Below are positions 52,774 through 62,492 of a stretch of 64,000 nucleotides of DNA, in pieces (the stretch's first letter is position 1; each line of letters begins with the position of its first letter). Origin of the DNA: Anaerolineae bacterium (GTDB taxonomy: Bacteria > Chloroflexota > Anaerolineae > 4572-78 > J111); NCBI GenBank assembly GCA_023382535.1, contig JAHDWA010000008.1, positions 193,213-257,212 of the forward strand, read 5' to 3'. Below the pieces are notes generated by a model that saw only the letters and a list, made by a program, of their open reading frames with translations, had not been told where the DNA came from and did not search any database. Both the position numbers and the translations under genes were made by a program.

Positions 52774-53454
52774 CTAGGCCGGAGGTCCGGCTGGGATGAC
52801 GCCGAGTTGCTGCATCAGAGCGAGCTGGTCGGACACTCCCCAATGCTCGCGGGCCAGCCCGTCATCGCCAAAGCGCGTGATGTCGATGAGTTTCATGGAG
52901 ACCGATTTGCCGGTCGCCGGCATCCCCATGAATTCACCCTTGTTCGTACCGGTCACCCGCACCCGCGCCACGGCCTTATCGCCGCTCGCAATTATGTCTT
53001 CGACGTCCATCCGCATATCCGGGAACGCTGCGATCAGCAACCGGAAATACTGGATCACGCCGGCCTTCGTCGGCGGGAGTCCGGGTATTTCCTCGTGCTC
53101 GACGAAATCATCGGCCAGTTGTCGCCCGAAACCGTCAATGTCACCGGCGTTGATGAGGTCGTAAAGGCGTCGGATTGAGGTAGTGTGATCCATGCTTGCC
53201 TCGTTATGGAAGACGACGGGCGGAAGGACACCGTGCGACTCCCTGGCTGCCGCCGCCTCCGGTGTTTGCGACATGGCAATCAGACCCTCCATATCGTGAA
53301 TGTTGGCGGACATGGCGACCTTATTGCTTCCATCCGCAGCAACATACGAGACGACTTCCGTGCCGAATGGAGCAAAAACCTCGACACGCACGTCACCCTT
53401 GGACGCCCAGTGCTTCACATCCTTGACTTCATGGGTAATAACTATTCTTGGCAT
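52774..53454 (-). CDS. Fusion of a small barrel module with a SnoaL-like domain
   Basis: 226 residues. Residues 1-88 match the stand-alone 51359-51625 product. Residues 92-226 are a SnoaL-like domain (DDFVEHEEIPGLPPTKAG, then GTNKGEFMGMPATGKSVSM), like the proteins at 51766 and 53566. The join is direct, with no linker, so it looks like loss of a stop between two adjacent genes after duplication. Confidence 0.85.
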   Translation of the reverse strand: MPRIVITHEVKDVKHWASKGDVRVEVFAPFGTEVVSYVAADGSNKVAMSANIHDMEGLIAMSQTPEAAAARESHGVLPPVVFHNEASMDHTTSIRRLYDLINAGDIDGFGRQLADDFVEHEEIPGLPPTKAGVIQYFRLLIAAFPDMRMDVEDIIASGDKAVARVRVTGTNKGEFMGMPATGKSVSMKLIDITRFGDDGLAREHWGVSDQLALMQQLGVIPAGPPA

Positions 53455-53565
53455 TTGTTGTTCTCCTTATTTTTATGACGAATTCCAACTTGTTTGTGAT
53501 ACGACACAGAAACTCCAACTACATCACAACCTGTCTCTGCTTTGCCGGCAGCGATTCTAACCAGC

Positions 53566-53985
53566 CTAGCCCGGCGCGGGGATCAAGCCCAACTGTTGCA
53601 TCATCGCCATCTGGTCAAATAAACGCCACGATTCGACAATTTGCCCATCGGCCAGCCGGTCAATAATGATTTCTGACATCGTCACAGACTTGCCCGTCGG
53701 AGGGATACCCATCAGGTCACCCGTATGGGTGCCTCGAAAGGTGATTTGGCTAACAACCTTGTCTCCTTCCGCGATCATATCTTCGACGGTTGATGTACTG
53801 CCTGTGAACGCGCTCAGGAGTAGCTGCCCCATTTGTTTGAAGCCTTCCATGCTGAGCGGCTCCGGGGCACTGCCCATATGCACGATGGCATTGGGGGCAA
53901 AAACCGCAAATGCCCCATCGAGATCGCCCGTGTCGAGGGCCTCACGGAAACGCTGGACAACGGCCTTGTTACTGTCGGTTGACAT
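53566..53985 (-). CDS. SnoaL-like / NTF2-fold protein
   Basis: 139 residues; RFREALDTGDLDGAFAVFAPNAIVHMG at the start and THTGDLMGIPPTGKSVTMSEI near the end. Third SnoaL paralogue of the run and the most upstream gene. Role unknown. The 53986-54303 gap ahead of it holds a palindrome at 54087-54102. Confidence 0.85.
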   Translation of the reverse strand: MSTDSNKAVVQRFREALDTGDLDGAFAVFAPNAIVHMGSAPEPLSMEGFKQMGQLLLSAFTGSTSTVEDMIAEGDKVVSQITFRGTHTGDLMGIPPTGKSVTMSEIIIDRLADGQIVESWRLFDQMAMMQQLGLIPAPG

Positions 53986-54086
53986 TAAGATAATCTCCTT
54001 TCTTGAGTGGGATGCGCTTCAGATCGAGTCGTCGCACCCATAGTTACAGATTATTAGAACAGATGATGTTTTTCGTTGCTTGGCTA

Positions 54087-54102
54087 TACCTTCTGTAAGG
54101 TA
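54087..54102. promoter_or_regulatory. 16-bp palindrome TACCTT-CTGT-AAGGTA
   Basis: It lies about 100 bp upstream of the SnoaL-like run and may be an operator. No clear -10 is associated. No gene was seen in the rest of 53986-54303. Confidence 0.4.
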
Positions 54103-54303
54103 GCGAAACGCCATTAATTCATCATTATTTGGGATAATCTTGCCCGAATTAAATTTCTTTTGCCCTTATCCTCCTTTCTGATGTGGCAATTTAGTCTTCG
54201 ATAATCAGAACTTTCAACCATGCCTAAATCTTTGTACCTGAAGCTAGACGCCTGTATAATTGCCGGATACCATTCATAATAAGAGAGAGGATAGGTGAGG
54301 ACG

Positions 54304-54783
54304 CTACGCCGGTTGCCCGAAAGCGTTGATGATCAGCGTCAGCTCGGGCATCTCTTGTAACAGGTCGGAGAGGTGTCGTCGTCGCTTACGACCGGGGTCT
54401 GGCATGCGCATCGTATCTCGCCCCGCCGTCTCCACGAGCGGCACGATACGGCGGATATAACGGCCGGCCGTGGTATCGCTGACCCCAAACAGACCACCTA
54501 ACGTCTCAAGGGTCGGATATTGACGCAACCAGACGATAGTCAGCAGGATTTGGTCTCGAGCTGCTAATTCAAAGCCAGGTCCACCTCCAACGGCGCGTTG
54601 CCGGTCAGGTCGGTTGCGCCGCTTCTTCTCCGCGGCCGTATAACCTGGCAAGATAGTATTGACCAACTCATCGAACTCAGTTAGGCCCAGGCCGGTCATG
54701 GCCTGGAACAGGGGTTGATTTTGGCTGAGGTCATGGCATCGTAGGGCCATAATATCTTTGAGCAGCAGCAGCGACCAGCGCAA
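54304..54783 (-). pseudogene. Truncated transposase (IS5/Tnp4-like N-terminus)
   Basis: About 149-160 residues (an ATG 11 codons inside may be the true start) containing the helix-turn-helix part: TIVWLRQYPTLETLGGLFGVSDTTAGRYI. The reading frame stops before the DDE catalytic core, so it cannot transpose. It sits 180 bp upstream of the NB-ARC/WD40 gene in the opposite orientation. Confidence 0.75.
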
Positions 54784-54964
54784 GGCTCAGAATTTAGGGC
54801 GGCGATAGGATGATTGCCTTTAGGTGACTCAATCATCTTTTATTGTGAATGTTATCTGGTAAAATCAGGATACCAGATTTTGGTTCGATTGTCCCTGTAC
54901 ATCCCCTTGCACAACTGTACAAGCCCACCGGTCCGGTCATTGCTGTTTAAGGAATAGCGTTACA

Positions 54965-57900
54965 ATGGATCTCAAAAAATTTGGCGAGCAGCTCAAAACA
55001 CTCCGGCACCAGGCCCAATTGAGCCAGCAAGAGTTCGTGGACGCGCTGGATCAACTGGCCCAGGCTGGCCCCGCTGAAGATCACCGGGTTATTGATGGCT
55101 CCCTGGTCTCGCGTTGGGAACATGGCTCGGTGTATAAAGGGCGGCACTGGAAACCCACCCGATCCTACATGCGCTACCTGCTCCGCCTCTTTGCCGGCCA
55201 ACTCGATCTTCTCATTGCTCAGCAGTGGGCGGCTCAGGCCGGGTATCAATTTAGCCGGGCTGAGCTGCAAGATATCTTCTCCGGTCAGGCCGCGCTCGTA
55301 GATTGGGGCGAGACCCCCGACCTGGGCAGCTTCTATGGCCGGGAGAGGGAACAGGAGATCCTGGAACGCTGGCTGGTGGCCGACCGCTGTCGCCTGGTGG
55401 CCATTGTCGGGATGGGCGGGATCGGCAAAACCGTTCTGGCAGCGAGGGTCGCCCGGCAGGTCAGTTCCCACTTCGACTGTGTGATCTGGAGATCACTCAT
55501 CAATGCGCCGCCTTTGACCAGCATGCTGCGGGGTTGGTTCCAGGTCCTCTCGCAGCAACAACTCAATCGCTGGCCCGATCATCTAGCTGAGCAACTTGAA
55601 CTGTTATTCGACATCTTGCGCCGGCAGCGCTGTTTATTGATCCTGGACAATGTCGAAACCATCATGCAGCAGGGTAGTCGGGCCGGCCAGTATCGCCCCG
55701 GCTATGAGGTTTATGGCCAACTGATCCAGCGCTTTGGCGACGGCGAGCATCAAAGCTGCCTGCTGTTGACCAGCCGGGAGAGACCGCAGGGCCTGGCTCG
55801 CTTAGCCAATGATAATCCTTTGATTCGTTTTCACCAGTTGGCGGGTCTGGCCAAGCCGGCCGGCCTGGCCATTTTACAGGGACAAGGACTGTCCGGCCCG
55901 GCCCACGTTTTGGAAGGGCTAATCGAGCATTATTCCGGCCATCCGCTGGCTTTGAAGTTAATCGCCCAAACCATCCAAGAACTCTTTGCCGGCGATAGTG
56001 AGGCCTTTCTGCGGGAAGAGGCGGTCATCTTTGACGATATTCGGGATATCTTGGATCAGCAGTTTGTTCGCTTATCTGCCCTGGAGCGAGAGATTATGGT
56101 CTGGCTGGCGATTGAGCGGGAGGCAGTTTCCCCTCAGCTTTTAAGAGATAATCTGGTCAAGCCAGAAGCAGGCGGCACTTTTTTGGAGGCGCTGCGTTCG
56201 CTGCAGCGGCGGTCGTTATTGGAACAGTCGGCGGCTGGCTTTACCTTGCAAAATGTGGTGCTGGAATTTCTGACCGATTACTTGGTGGAGCAGGTCTGTC
56301 AGGAAATTGAGGGATCACCAGGCAGGGGAGCAGAGGAGCAGAGGAGCAAGGGAGATGAATTTTCACCCCTGCTCCCCCGCCCCCTTGCACCCCTGCATTT
56401 GAATCGGTATGCCTTGATCAAAGCCCAGGCCAAAGAGTATGTCCGGGCCAGCCAGAGCCGGCTGATCCTGAAGCCGGTGGCTGAGCGGTTGCTGGCGGCC
56501 TTGGGGCAGGCAGGGCTGGAGGCGCGGCTCAAGGCGATCTTGGAGGCGCTGCGCCAGGCTGGGCCGCAGCAGCCGGGGTATGCCGGGGGTAATGTTCTTA
56601 ATTTGCTGGTGCATCTGAAGATTAAGCTTCGCGGCTATGATTTTTCCGGGTTAACGATCAGGCAAGCTTACCTGGGCGGTCTGCATGCGCCTGACCTCAA
56701 TTTCGCCGGAGCTTATCTGGCCGGAGCTGTGTTTACGGACACCTTTGGGCCGACTTTCTCAGTGGCCTTCAGCCCGGATGGCAAGGTATTGGCCGCGGGT
56801 ACGGCGGAGGGGCAGGTTCGCTTGTGGCGGGTCGCAGATGGCCAACCGCTCCTGACGTGTGAGGGTCACCTTGGGGCTGTCTGGTCCGTGGCCTTCAGCC
56901 CCGATGGCCGCCTCCTGGCCAGTGGCAGTACAGATGGGACGGTGCGCTTGTGGGACCTTCGGTCCACCGGCCAAAGCCTCAAGACGTTGGCCGGTCACAC
57001 CCACCAGGTTTGGTCCGTGGCCTTCAGCCCCGATGGCCGCCTCCTGGCCAGTGGCAGCACAGATGGGACGGTGCGCTTGTGGGACCTTCGGTCCACCGGC
57101 CAAAGTCTCAAGACGTTATCCGGCCACACCCACCAGGTCAGGTCAGTCGCCTTCAGCCCCGATGGCCGCCTTCTGGCCAGTGGCAGTTTTGATCACACGG
57201 TGCGCTTGTGGGATGTGAACACCGGCCAAAGCCTCAAGACGTTGACCGGCCACGCCCACCCGGTTAGGTCGGTGGCCTTCAGCCCCGATGGCCGCCTCCT
57301 GGTCAGTGGCAGTAATGATCAGACGGTGCGCTTGTGGGAGGTTAACACCGGCCAAAACCTCAAAACGTTGTCAGGCCACACCAATCAGATTTCGTCAGTG
57401 ACCTTCAGTCCCGATGGCCGTCTTCTGGCCAGCGGCAGTGAAGACCAGATGGTACGCTTGTGGGAGGTTAACACCGGCCAAAGCCTCAAGACGTTGGCGG
57501 GCCACACCCACTGGGTTTCGTCAGTGACCTTCAGTCCCGATGGCCACCTTCTGGCCAGTAGCAGTAATGACCAGACGGTTCGCTTGTGGGAGATCCCCAC
57601 TGGCCAAAACCTCAAGGCGTTATCAGGCTACACCAACTGGGTTTGGTCAGTCGCCTTCAGTCCCGATGGCCGCTTTCTGGCCGGTGGCTGTTTTGATCAC
57701 ACGGTGGGTTTGTGGGATGTGAACACCGGCCAAAACCTCAAGACGTTATCAGGCCACACCGACTGGGTTTCGTCAGTGACCTTCAGCCCCGATGGCCGAC
57801 TTCTGGCCAGTGGCTGTTTTGATCATACAGTGGGCTTGTGGGACCTTCGGAACACCGGCCAAAGCCTTGAGATATTGGCGGGCCACACCAACCCGGTTTG

Positions 57901-58624
57901 GTCAGTGGCCTTCAGCCCCGATGGCCGTCTTCTGGCCAGTGGCAGTAATGACAAGACGGTGGGCTTGTGGGACCTTTGGCACACTGGCCAAAGCCTCAAG
58001 ACGTTGACCGGCCACGCCCACCCGGTCAGGTCAGTCGCTTTCAGCCCCGATGGCCGCCTTCTGGCTAGTGGCAGCCAAGACCAGACGGTGCGCTTGTGGG
58101 ATGTGAACACCGGCCAAAACCTCAAGACGTTATCAGGCCACACCCACCAGGTTTGGTCAGTCGCCTTCAGCCCCGATGGCCACCTCCTGGCCAGTAGCAG
58201 TGAAGACCAGACGGTGCGCTTGTGGGACCTTCGGTCCACCGGCCACAGCCTCAAGATGTTGGCGGGCCACACCCACCCGGTTTCGTCAGTCGCCTTCAGT
58301 CCCGATGGCCGCCTCCTGGCCAGTGGCAGTTTGGATCAGACGGTGCGCTTGTGGGAGGTCCCTACCGGCCAAAACCTCAAGACGTTATCAGGCCACACCA
58401 ACTGGGTTTGGTCAGTCGCCTTCAACCCCAATGGTCGCCTTCTGACTAGTGGCAGTGCGGATGCAACCATCAAACTCTGGGACGTCCAGACCGGCGAATG
58501 TCTCAAAACCCTCCAGCCCGAGCGGCCCTACGAGCGGATGAACATCACCGGCGCGACCGGGTTGACGCAAGCGCAGAAGGCAGCTCTCAAGGCCTTGGGG
58601 GCGATAGAGACACCTGCTTATTAA
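54965..58624 (+). CDS. NB-ARC STAND protein with 14 WD40 repeats
   Basis: 1219 residues. An XRE-like helix-turn-helix region (about 5-75), NB-ARC ATPase (Walker A GMGGIGKT near 150, Walker [10 protein letters not shown] near 220), a winged-helix/helical part to about 540, a short pentapeptide stretch ([19 protein letters not shown]), then WD40 repeats from about 594 to 1190. I count 14 blades, enough for two seven-blade propellers. Such STAND proteins couple target recognition by the propeller to an ATP switch; some act in defence or programmed cell death. The effector here is not obvious beyond the N-terminal HTH. Flanked by broken transposases on both sides. Confidence 0.9.
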   Translation: MDLKKFGEQLKTLRHQAQLSQQEFVDALDQLAQAGPAEDHRVIDGSLVSRWEHGSVYKGRHWKPTRSYMRYLLRLFAGQLDLLIAQQWAAQAGYQFSRAELQDIFSGQAALVDWGETPDLGSFYGREREQEILERWLVADRCRLVAIVGMGGIGKTVLAARVARQVSSHFDCVIWRSLINAPPLTSMLRGWFQVLSQQQLNRWPDHLAEQLELLFDILRRQRCLLILDNVETIMQQGSRAGQYRPGYEVYGQLIQRFGDGEHQSCLLLTSRERPQGLARLANDNPLIRFHQLAGLAKPAGLAILQGQGLSGPAHVLEGLIEHYSGHPLALKLIAQTIQELFAGDSEAFLREEAVIFDDIRDILDQQFVRLSALEREIMVWLAIEREAVSPQLLRDNLVKPEAGGTFLEALRSLQRRSLLEQSAAGFTLQNVVLEFLTDYLVEQVCQEIEGSPGRGAEEQRSKGDEFSPLLPRPLAPLHLNRYALIKAQAKEYVRASQSRLILKPVAERLLAALGQAGLEARLKAILEALRQAGPQQPGYAGGNVLNLLVHLKIKLRGYDFSGLTIRQAYLGGLHAPDLNFAGAYLAGAVFTDTFGPTFSVAFSPDGKVLAAGTAEGQVRLWRVADGQPLLTCEGHLGAVWSVAFSPDGRLLASGSTDGTVRLWDLRSTGQSLKTLAGHTHQVWSVAFSPDGRLLASGSTDGTVRLWDLRSTGQSLKTLSGHTHQVRSVAFSPDGRLLASGSFDHTVRLWDVNTGQSLKTLTGHAHPVRSVAFSPDGRLLVSGSNDQTVRLWEVNTGQNLKTLSGHTNQISSVTFSPDGRLLASGSEDQMVRLWEVNTGQSLKTLAGHTHWVSSVTFSPDGHLLASSSNDQTVRLWEIPTGQNLKALSGYTNWVWSVAFSPDGRFLAGGCFDHTVGLWDVNTGQNLKTLSGHTDWVSSVTFSPDGRLLASGCFDHTVGLWDLRNTGQSLEILAGHTNPVWSVAFSPDGRLLASGSNDKTVGLWDLWHTGQSLKTLTGHAHPVRSVAFSPDGRLLASGSQDQTVRLWDVNTGQNLKTLSGHTHQVWSVAFSPDGHLLASSSEDQTVRLWDLRSTGHSLKMLAGHTHPVSSVAFSPDGRLLASGSLDQTVRLWEVPTGQNLKTLSGHTNWVWSVAFNPNGRLLTSGSADATIKLWDVQTGECLKTLQPERPYERMNITGATGLTQAQKAALKALGAIETPAY
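56759..58490 (+). repeat. Tandem WD40-coding nucleotide repeats
   Basis: Units of 126 or 129 bp with a strongly conserved core (TTCAGCCCCGATGGCCGCCT). Blades 2 and 3 are almost identical over 129 bp (for example 56882 and 57011). The high nucleotide identity implies recent unit duplication or gene conversion, a way to reshuffle propeller specificity. Confidence 0.9.
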
Positions 58625-58640
58625 AAGCTCTTTTGAACTG

Positions 58641-58874
58641 CTCGCCCAAGTCAACGAAAGTGAAGAACGCTACGAGCGAGTAGTTCAACTCTGGGCGGTA
58701 GCCGAAACCTTGCAGGTTCGCATTGGCGAGCCACTCGTACAAATAGAGCAGAAGTATAGCGAGGATGCTTTGACCAGGTTACGCGCTCGGCTCGGGGATG
58801 TCGTGTTTGAACTGGAATAAGTGAAAGGTAGGCATATGACCACCGAGCAAGCGATCGCGCTCGCGCTGAGTTGA
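58641..58874 (+). pseudogene. Remnant of a STAND/TPR regulator C-terminus
   Basis: Reads LWAVAETLQVRIGEPLVQIE, then LTRLRARLGDVVFELE, an in-frame TAA (58818-58820), then VKGRHMTTEQAIALAL. This matches the standard tail of TPR-containing ATPase regulators (GAAEaLReaiG...; EGRAMTLEQAIAYAL). No start codon and one internal stop. Left over from another STAND gene. Confidence 0.65.
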
Positions 58875-58899
58875 GCGAGTTTGCGCTCTGGCTAAAAAC

Positions 58900-59306
58900 T
58901 GGAATGGTGCCTTTTCCCATCGTGCCCGTCGCTCCTCCATTTGACCGATGTACGCCAATTTGAATGTAGCCGTTTTTTAAGTCACTGGTATCGAGGGCCG
59001 ATAAACTAGACCCTCGGGCGGCCATAGGTGCAGCGTCGCCCGGATTAAGGGCATGAACAACTTGACCGGTTTGATATGTTTATTGTGCAGCCACCGTTCA
59101 AACCGACACTGGTGACTGCTGGCATACTGGGCCCGGCCTAGCACTACTTCCCCCCAATGATTGAAGTGAACCGTTTGGGTCAAACACACCCCCACCACGG
59201 CCCAGGCCAACCCCATCAGGCGACGAACATCCCCATAGAAGCGGCGAGGAATATGGGTATACAAAGCGGTCAGAAGCGTACCACACAGTTGCACACTATC
59301 GCTCAT
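58900..59306 (-). pseudogene. Frameshifted, truncated transposase
   Basis: The N-terminal part (from ATG 59306) reads QYASSHQCRFERWLHNKHI and HLWPPEGLVYR. It then needs a frame change near 59000 to continue as SLSALDTSDLKNGYIQIGV, where the first DDE-type aspartate of an IS4-like transposase would lie. Catalytic core lost. Left boundary approximate. Confidence 0.6.
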
Positions 59307-59390
59307 TTCCTGTTTTCTTCACTTCCAGACAAGATGTGGAGAAAGTACACAACTTTAGGTCATCTTTCGCAAATTCCGGCTTGGCCGTAA

Positions 59391-59507
59391 TGTTAAATTT
59401 GTCAGCCAAGTAGATAGCGCACCCTGAGTAGCCTTGAGCCTGTCCTGAGCTTGTCGAAGGGCGTATCGAAGGGTGCGGTTCCGATAATTCCGAATTCAGG
59501 TTACTAC
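59391..59507 (-). repeat. Dispersed repeat, copy B
   Basis: 117 bp sharing both ends with 50347-50459 in inverted orientation (TGTTAAATTTGTCAGCCAAG ... CGAATTCAGGTTACTAC). The centre differs: it carries CCTGTCCTGAGCTTGTCGAAGG, a dispersed motif I have seen in environmental genomes, bounded by CACCCT/AGGGTG arms. Confidence 0.7.
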
Positions 59508-59516
59508 CAAAAAAGA

Positions 59517-59546
59517 GACCTCCGAGATTTTGAAATCTCGGAGGTC
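59517..59546 (-). terminator. Terminator of the NarL-like regulator gene
   Basis: GACCTCCGAGATTT with a short loop and AAATCTCGGAGGTC; on the minus strand it is followed by a T-run. Confidence 0.9.
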
Positions 59547-59564
59547 TTCCTGATAGCGAGGCGG

Positions 59565-60218
59565 TTAGCTGACGGAAATTAAACCCTTTTCAATGGCATA
59601 CTTGACCAGTTCGACCCGGTTGTGCAGGTTCAGTTTGCGCATGATGTTTTCCCGGTGGCGGTCCACCGTCTTGGCGCTAATAACCAGGGTTTCGGCAATT
59701 TCGCGATTGGTCATGCCTTCGGCAACACAGGTCAGAACCTCACGCTCGCGGGCGGTCAATTCTTCGCTGGGCGGGGCCGTTCCTGCCTCAGACCGCTGCA
59801 AAAAATCTTTGACCAGCAGCTTGGCCATCGTCGGGTACAAAAAAACATTGCCCTGGCTGGCCACCCGAATGGCCGAGACTAGGTCATCCGGCGCGGCCCG
59901 CTTGGGCACGTAACCCGACGCGCCGGCGTTCAACATTTCAAAGAAATACTGCTCATCCTCGTGCATGGTCAGGGCCAAAACTGCCACCTCCGGGCTGGTT
60001 TCTTTGATGCGGCGGGTGGCCTCCATGCCGCTCATGCCGGGCATGACCACATCCATCAGGACCACATCCGGCTTCAGGTCACGCACCGCCTGGATGGCTT
60101 CGTCGCCGCTGCTAACCTCGCCGACAATTTCCATATCCGCTTCGGCCTGAAACAGCATACGCAGCCCGGCCCGCACAATCTGATGGTCGTCAACCAGCAA
60201 CAAGCGTATCTTCGACAT
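59565..60218 (-). CDS. NarL/FixJ-type response regulator
   Basis: 217 residues. Receiver domain 1-120 with DD (10-11) and phospho-acceptor Asp56 (LMDVVMPG); LuxR-type helix-turn-helix at about 150-215 (LTAREREVLTCVAEGMTNREIAETL, TVDRHRENIMRKL). Its start overlaps the end of the sensor kinase by 29 bases, so they are a cognate pair. Downstream targets unknown; the adjacent radical SAM gene and the cytochromes are candidates. Confidence 0.95.
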   Translation of the reverse strand: MSKIRLLLVDDHQIVRAGLRMLFQAEADMEIVGEVSSGDEAIQAVRDLKPDVVLMDVVMPGMSGMEATRRIKETSPEVAVLALTMHEDEQYFFEMLNAGASGYVPKRAAPDDLVSAIRVASQGNVFLYPTMAKLLVKDFLQRSEAGTAPPSEELTAREREVLTCVAEGMTNREIAETLVISAKTVDRHRENIMRKLNLHNRVELVKYAIEKGLISVS

Positions 60219-62307
60219 GGTTCGTCTCCTTCAGCAACGGCACTTTTACCCGGATACACGTGCCCTGCCCTGGCTGCGAGTCAAACTCGCACTGCCCGCC
60301 TAACAGCAGCGCTCGCTCCTGAATCCCTAGCAGGCCCCAGCCGGTGTGCGGCCGTTGGTTGTAGATAATAGCCTTTGGATCAAAGCCCCGTCCATTATCA
60401 GTAATTGTAACGGCAACTTGAGCGGGAAAAAACTCCAATTTAACCCCGGCTTCGGTGGCCCTGGCGTGTTTGGCAATATTGATCAGCGCCTCCTGGACAA
60501 TGCGGAATAAGACGATTTCATACCCGGCGGGCAGGCGCGCCCGTTGGCCTTCTACCCCAAATCCTGTCGGGATAGCATGGCGGTTTTCAAATTCCTGAAC
60601 ATACCACTGCAGCGCTGCCACCAGTCCCAAATCGTCCAGGTGAGATGGGCGCAAATCGGCAATGATTTCGCGCAACTCGCCAATAGCATTGACGCCAAAG
60701 CTTTTTAGCTCCCGAATCTGCTCCACCAGGCCCGACGAGTCCCCCTCCAGCCGGGTTTCCACGCCACGCAGCCCCAGGGCAATGGCCGTTAGGGACTGGC
60801 CGGTAGCATCGTGTAGCTCACGGGCAATGCGCTGCCGTTCAGCTTCCTGCGCACCTACTACCTTATGCAGCAGCTCTGCCAACATGCTTTCCCGTTCCTG
60901 CGCCTCCTGATAAAGCTGGGCATTTTCCAGCGACAGGCCAAGCTGTTGGGCAATGCCGGCCATCAGCTTAAACTCTGCCTCTGAGACAGGTCCAAGAGGT
61001 CCAGGGATTTCCCCCCGGCTCAACAACAGGCTGCCAATGACCCGCTGCTGGGCGGTCAAGGGCAGGCTGAGCATCACCACCGGACTGGCATGAGCCTGGC
61101 ACTTAGCCTGTTCTTCCACGACAAACTCAATCACCCGGCCATCCTGATGGCGGCACATTGGTATTGCTTTCTTCAAACATTGCTCGGCCAGATGCAAAGC
61201 CGACTGGTAAAGCGAGGTGGCTGGATCAAAACCAAGCGACACCGGCACATGCAGCCCGCCGGTGTCTCGTTTGACCAGCAAGATTAGACTTGCTTCGGAG
61301 AAGTCGAGGCTCTGCACGATTTTCTGCAAAATCGACTGCAGTCGTGCCGTCAGGCTCAGCGGTGCGGCCAGCAAGTTGGACAACTCCAGCAGCAAGGCCA
61401 GCTCTCGTGTGGTTAACCGCAAATCCGTGTTCAACCTCTCCATATCGTGGCTGATCCGCCGTTCCATGTCCAGGGCGGCGGCCTGAGCTGTGAGCTTGGC
61501 CTGATTAGCCCCGATCAGCCGGCGCTGGTTTTCCAGTTCAAAGGCATTAAGGGCGCGAACCATAAAAGTAGTTAATACCGTCGCCATGACTCCCCGGAAG
61601 AGTTGTATAGGGATACCAAACCACTGCAGAAAAAGTGTGCTATTGAGAAAAGTAGATGGTGGGAGGGCTGTTGGCCGTACAAAAATCTGGCCAATAGCTC
61701 CGTAGAACAGCATGGCGGTGGCACACCAAACCAAATCGCGCCCAAATTGAGGCATGGCGTGCTCGCGGAAGGTACGCTGTTGGGCCATCAAGGCCCAGGT
61801 ACCCAGCAGCGCCCCCGGAATAGCCAGACAATAACGCGACAGCACATCCACCAGGGTTATCCCTTCGGCCAGGGAGGGTTTCAAGGTCAGGATGGCGGTC
61901 AGCGCACTTAAGCCCCACAAACCAATAATACCCAGGATGGGCCAGGAGACCGGCCACTTTCCCGCCTGTTCACTACGCAGGAGCAAGACCCCGAAGGCAA
62001 ACAACATCACAAAGGAGAGCGCCAGTAGCGCCACCCGGGCTAGCTCGTGGGGGATGGTTGGGGTGTAGCCGCTGCTTTCCCCGGCAATTTGTTGGAACAT
62101 CTCGATCCATTCATGCAAGCCATGCAGCAGCCCAAACGCGGCCAGCGGGCGAATGGCTTGCACAAAGGTAAATTCCGAAGTCCGCCGGCTGGCCAGGGCC
62201 AGGGCCAACCCCAGGGTAAAAAAGGTTAAGCCATAGAAAAAGTAGATGGCGATAATATTTTCGACGAAAAAAGTTGAAATGGGGTTCATCGGTCTCTCAT
62301 CAGTCAT
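60190..62307 (-). CDS. NarX-type sensor histidine kinase with membrane sensor and GAF domain
   Basis: 705 residues. Seven or eight hydrophobic helices (about 10-265) form a membrane-embedded sensor, then a helical linker, a GAF domain (about 310-470), HisKA_3 (AERQRIARELHDATGQSL, His near 498) and HATPase_c (ITDNGRGFDPKAI, GWGLLGIQERA). Phosphorylates the overlapping NarL-like regulator. The signal is unknown; the integral-membrane sensor suggests a lipophilic or redox cue. Confidence 0.93.
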   Translation of the reverse strand: MTDERPMNPISTFFVENIIAIYFFYGLTFFTLGLALALASRRTSEFTFVQAIRPLAAFGLLHGLHEWIEMFQQIAGESSGYTPTIPHELARVALLALSFVMLFAFGVLLLRSEQAGKWPVSWPILGIIGLWGLSALTAILTLKPSLAEGITLVDVLSRYCLAIPGALLGTWALMAQQRTFREHAMPQFGRDLVWCATAMLFYGAIGQIFVRPTALPPSTFLNSTLFLQWFGIPIQLFRGVMATVLTTFMVRALNAFELENQRRLIGANQAKLTAQAAALDMERRISHDMERLNTDLRLTTRELALLLELSNLLAAPLSLTARLQSILQKIVQSLDFSEASLILLVKRDTGGLHVPVSLGFDPATSLYQSALHLAEQCLKKAIPMCRHQDGRVIEFVVEEQAKCQAHASPVVMLSLPLTAQQRVIGSLLLSRGEIPGPLGPVSEAEFKLMAGIAQQLGLSLENAQLYQEAQERESMLAELLHKVVGAQEAERQRIARELHDATGQSLTAIALGLRGVETRLEGDSSGLVEQIRELKSFGVNAIGELREIIADLRPSHLDDLGLVAALQWYVQEFENRHAIPTGFGVEGQRARLPAGYEIVLFRIVQEALINIAKHARATEAGVKLEFFPAQVAVTITDNGRGFDPKAIIYNQRPHTGWGLLGIQERALLLGGQCEFDSQPGQGTCIRVKVPLLKETNHVEDTLVAG

Positions 62308-62336
62308 GTTGCTTCATTTTTCAAAAAATAACAAGT

Positions 62337-62400
62337 AGGATGAATGTCACCTCAAGAAGTGATAAATGGCACTACCCAAAAAGGCTGCCATCAGGATAAT
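62337..62400 (+). promoter_or_regulatory. Paired operator boxes and promoter of the radical SAM gene
   Basis: Boxes AGGATGAATGTCAC (62337-62350) and GTGATAAATGGCAC (62359-62372), 22 bp apart, with -10 GATAAT at 62395-62400. The second box is at about -41.5 from the predicted start. Same geometry as upstream of the cytochrome genes. The sensor kinase starts at 62307 on the other strand, so it could be affected too. Confidence 0.6.
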
Positions 62401-62492
62401 TAAGGTGAAACCGACTTTACATTTAACAGCTTGACCAGGGGGTATGAACACCGTTAACGGGTGAACTGCCCGCTATTAAGGAGGAAAAACCG

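Noticed and set aside
57823..58272. Repetitive minus-strand frame within the WD40 region
   Set aside because: Complement of the blade repeats, no independent start signals.
56759..58490. Regular ~126-129-bp repeats resembling an array
   Set aside because: They encode WD40 blades in one open frame; there are no short identical repeats with unique spacers, so this is not CRISPR.
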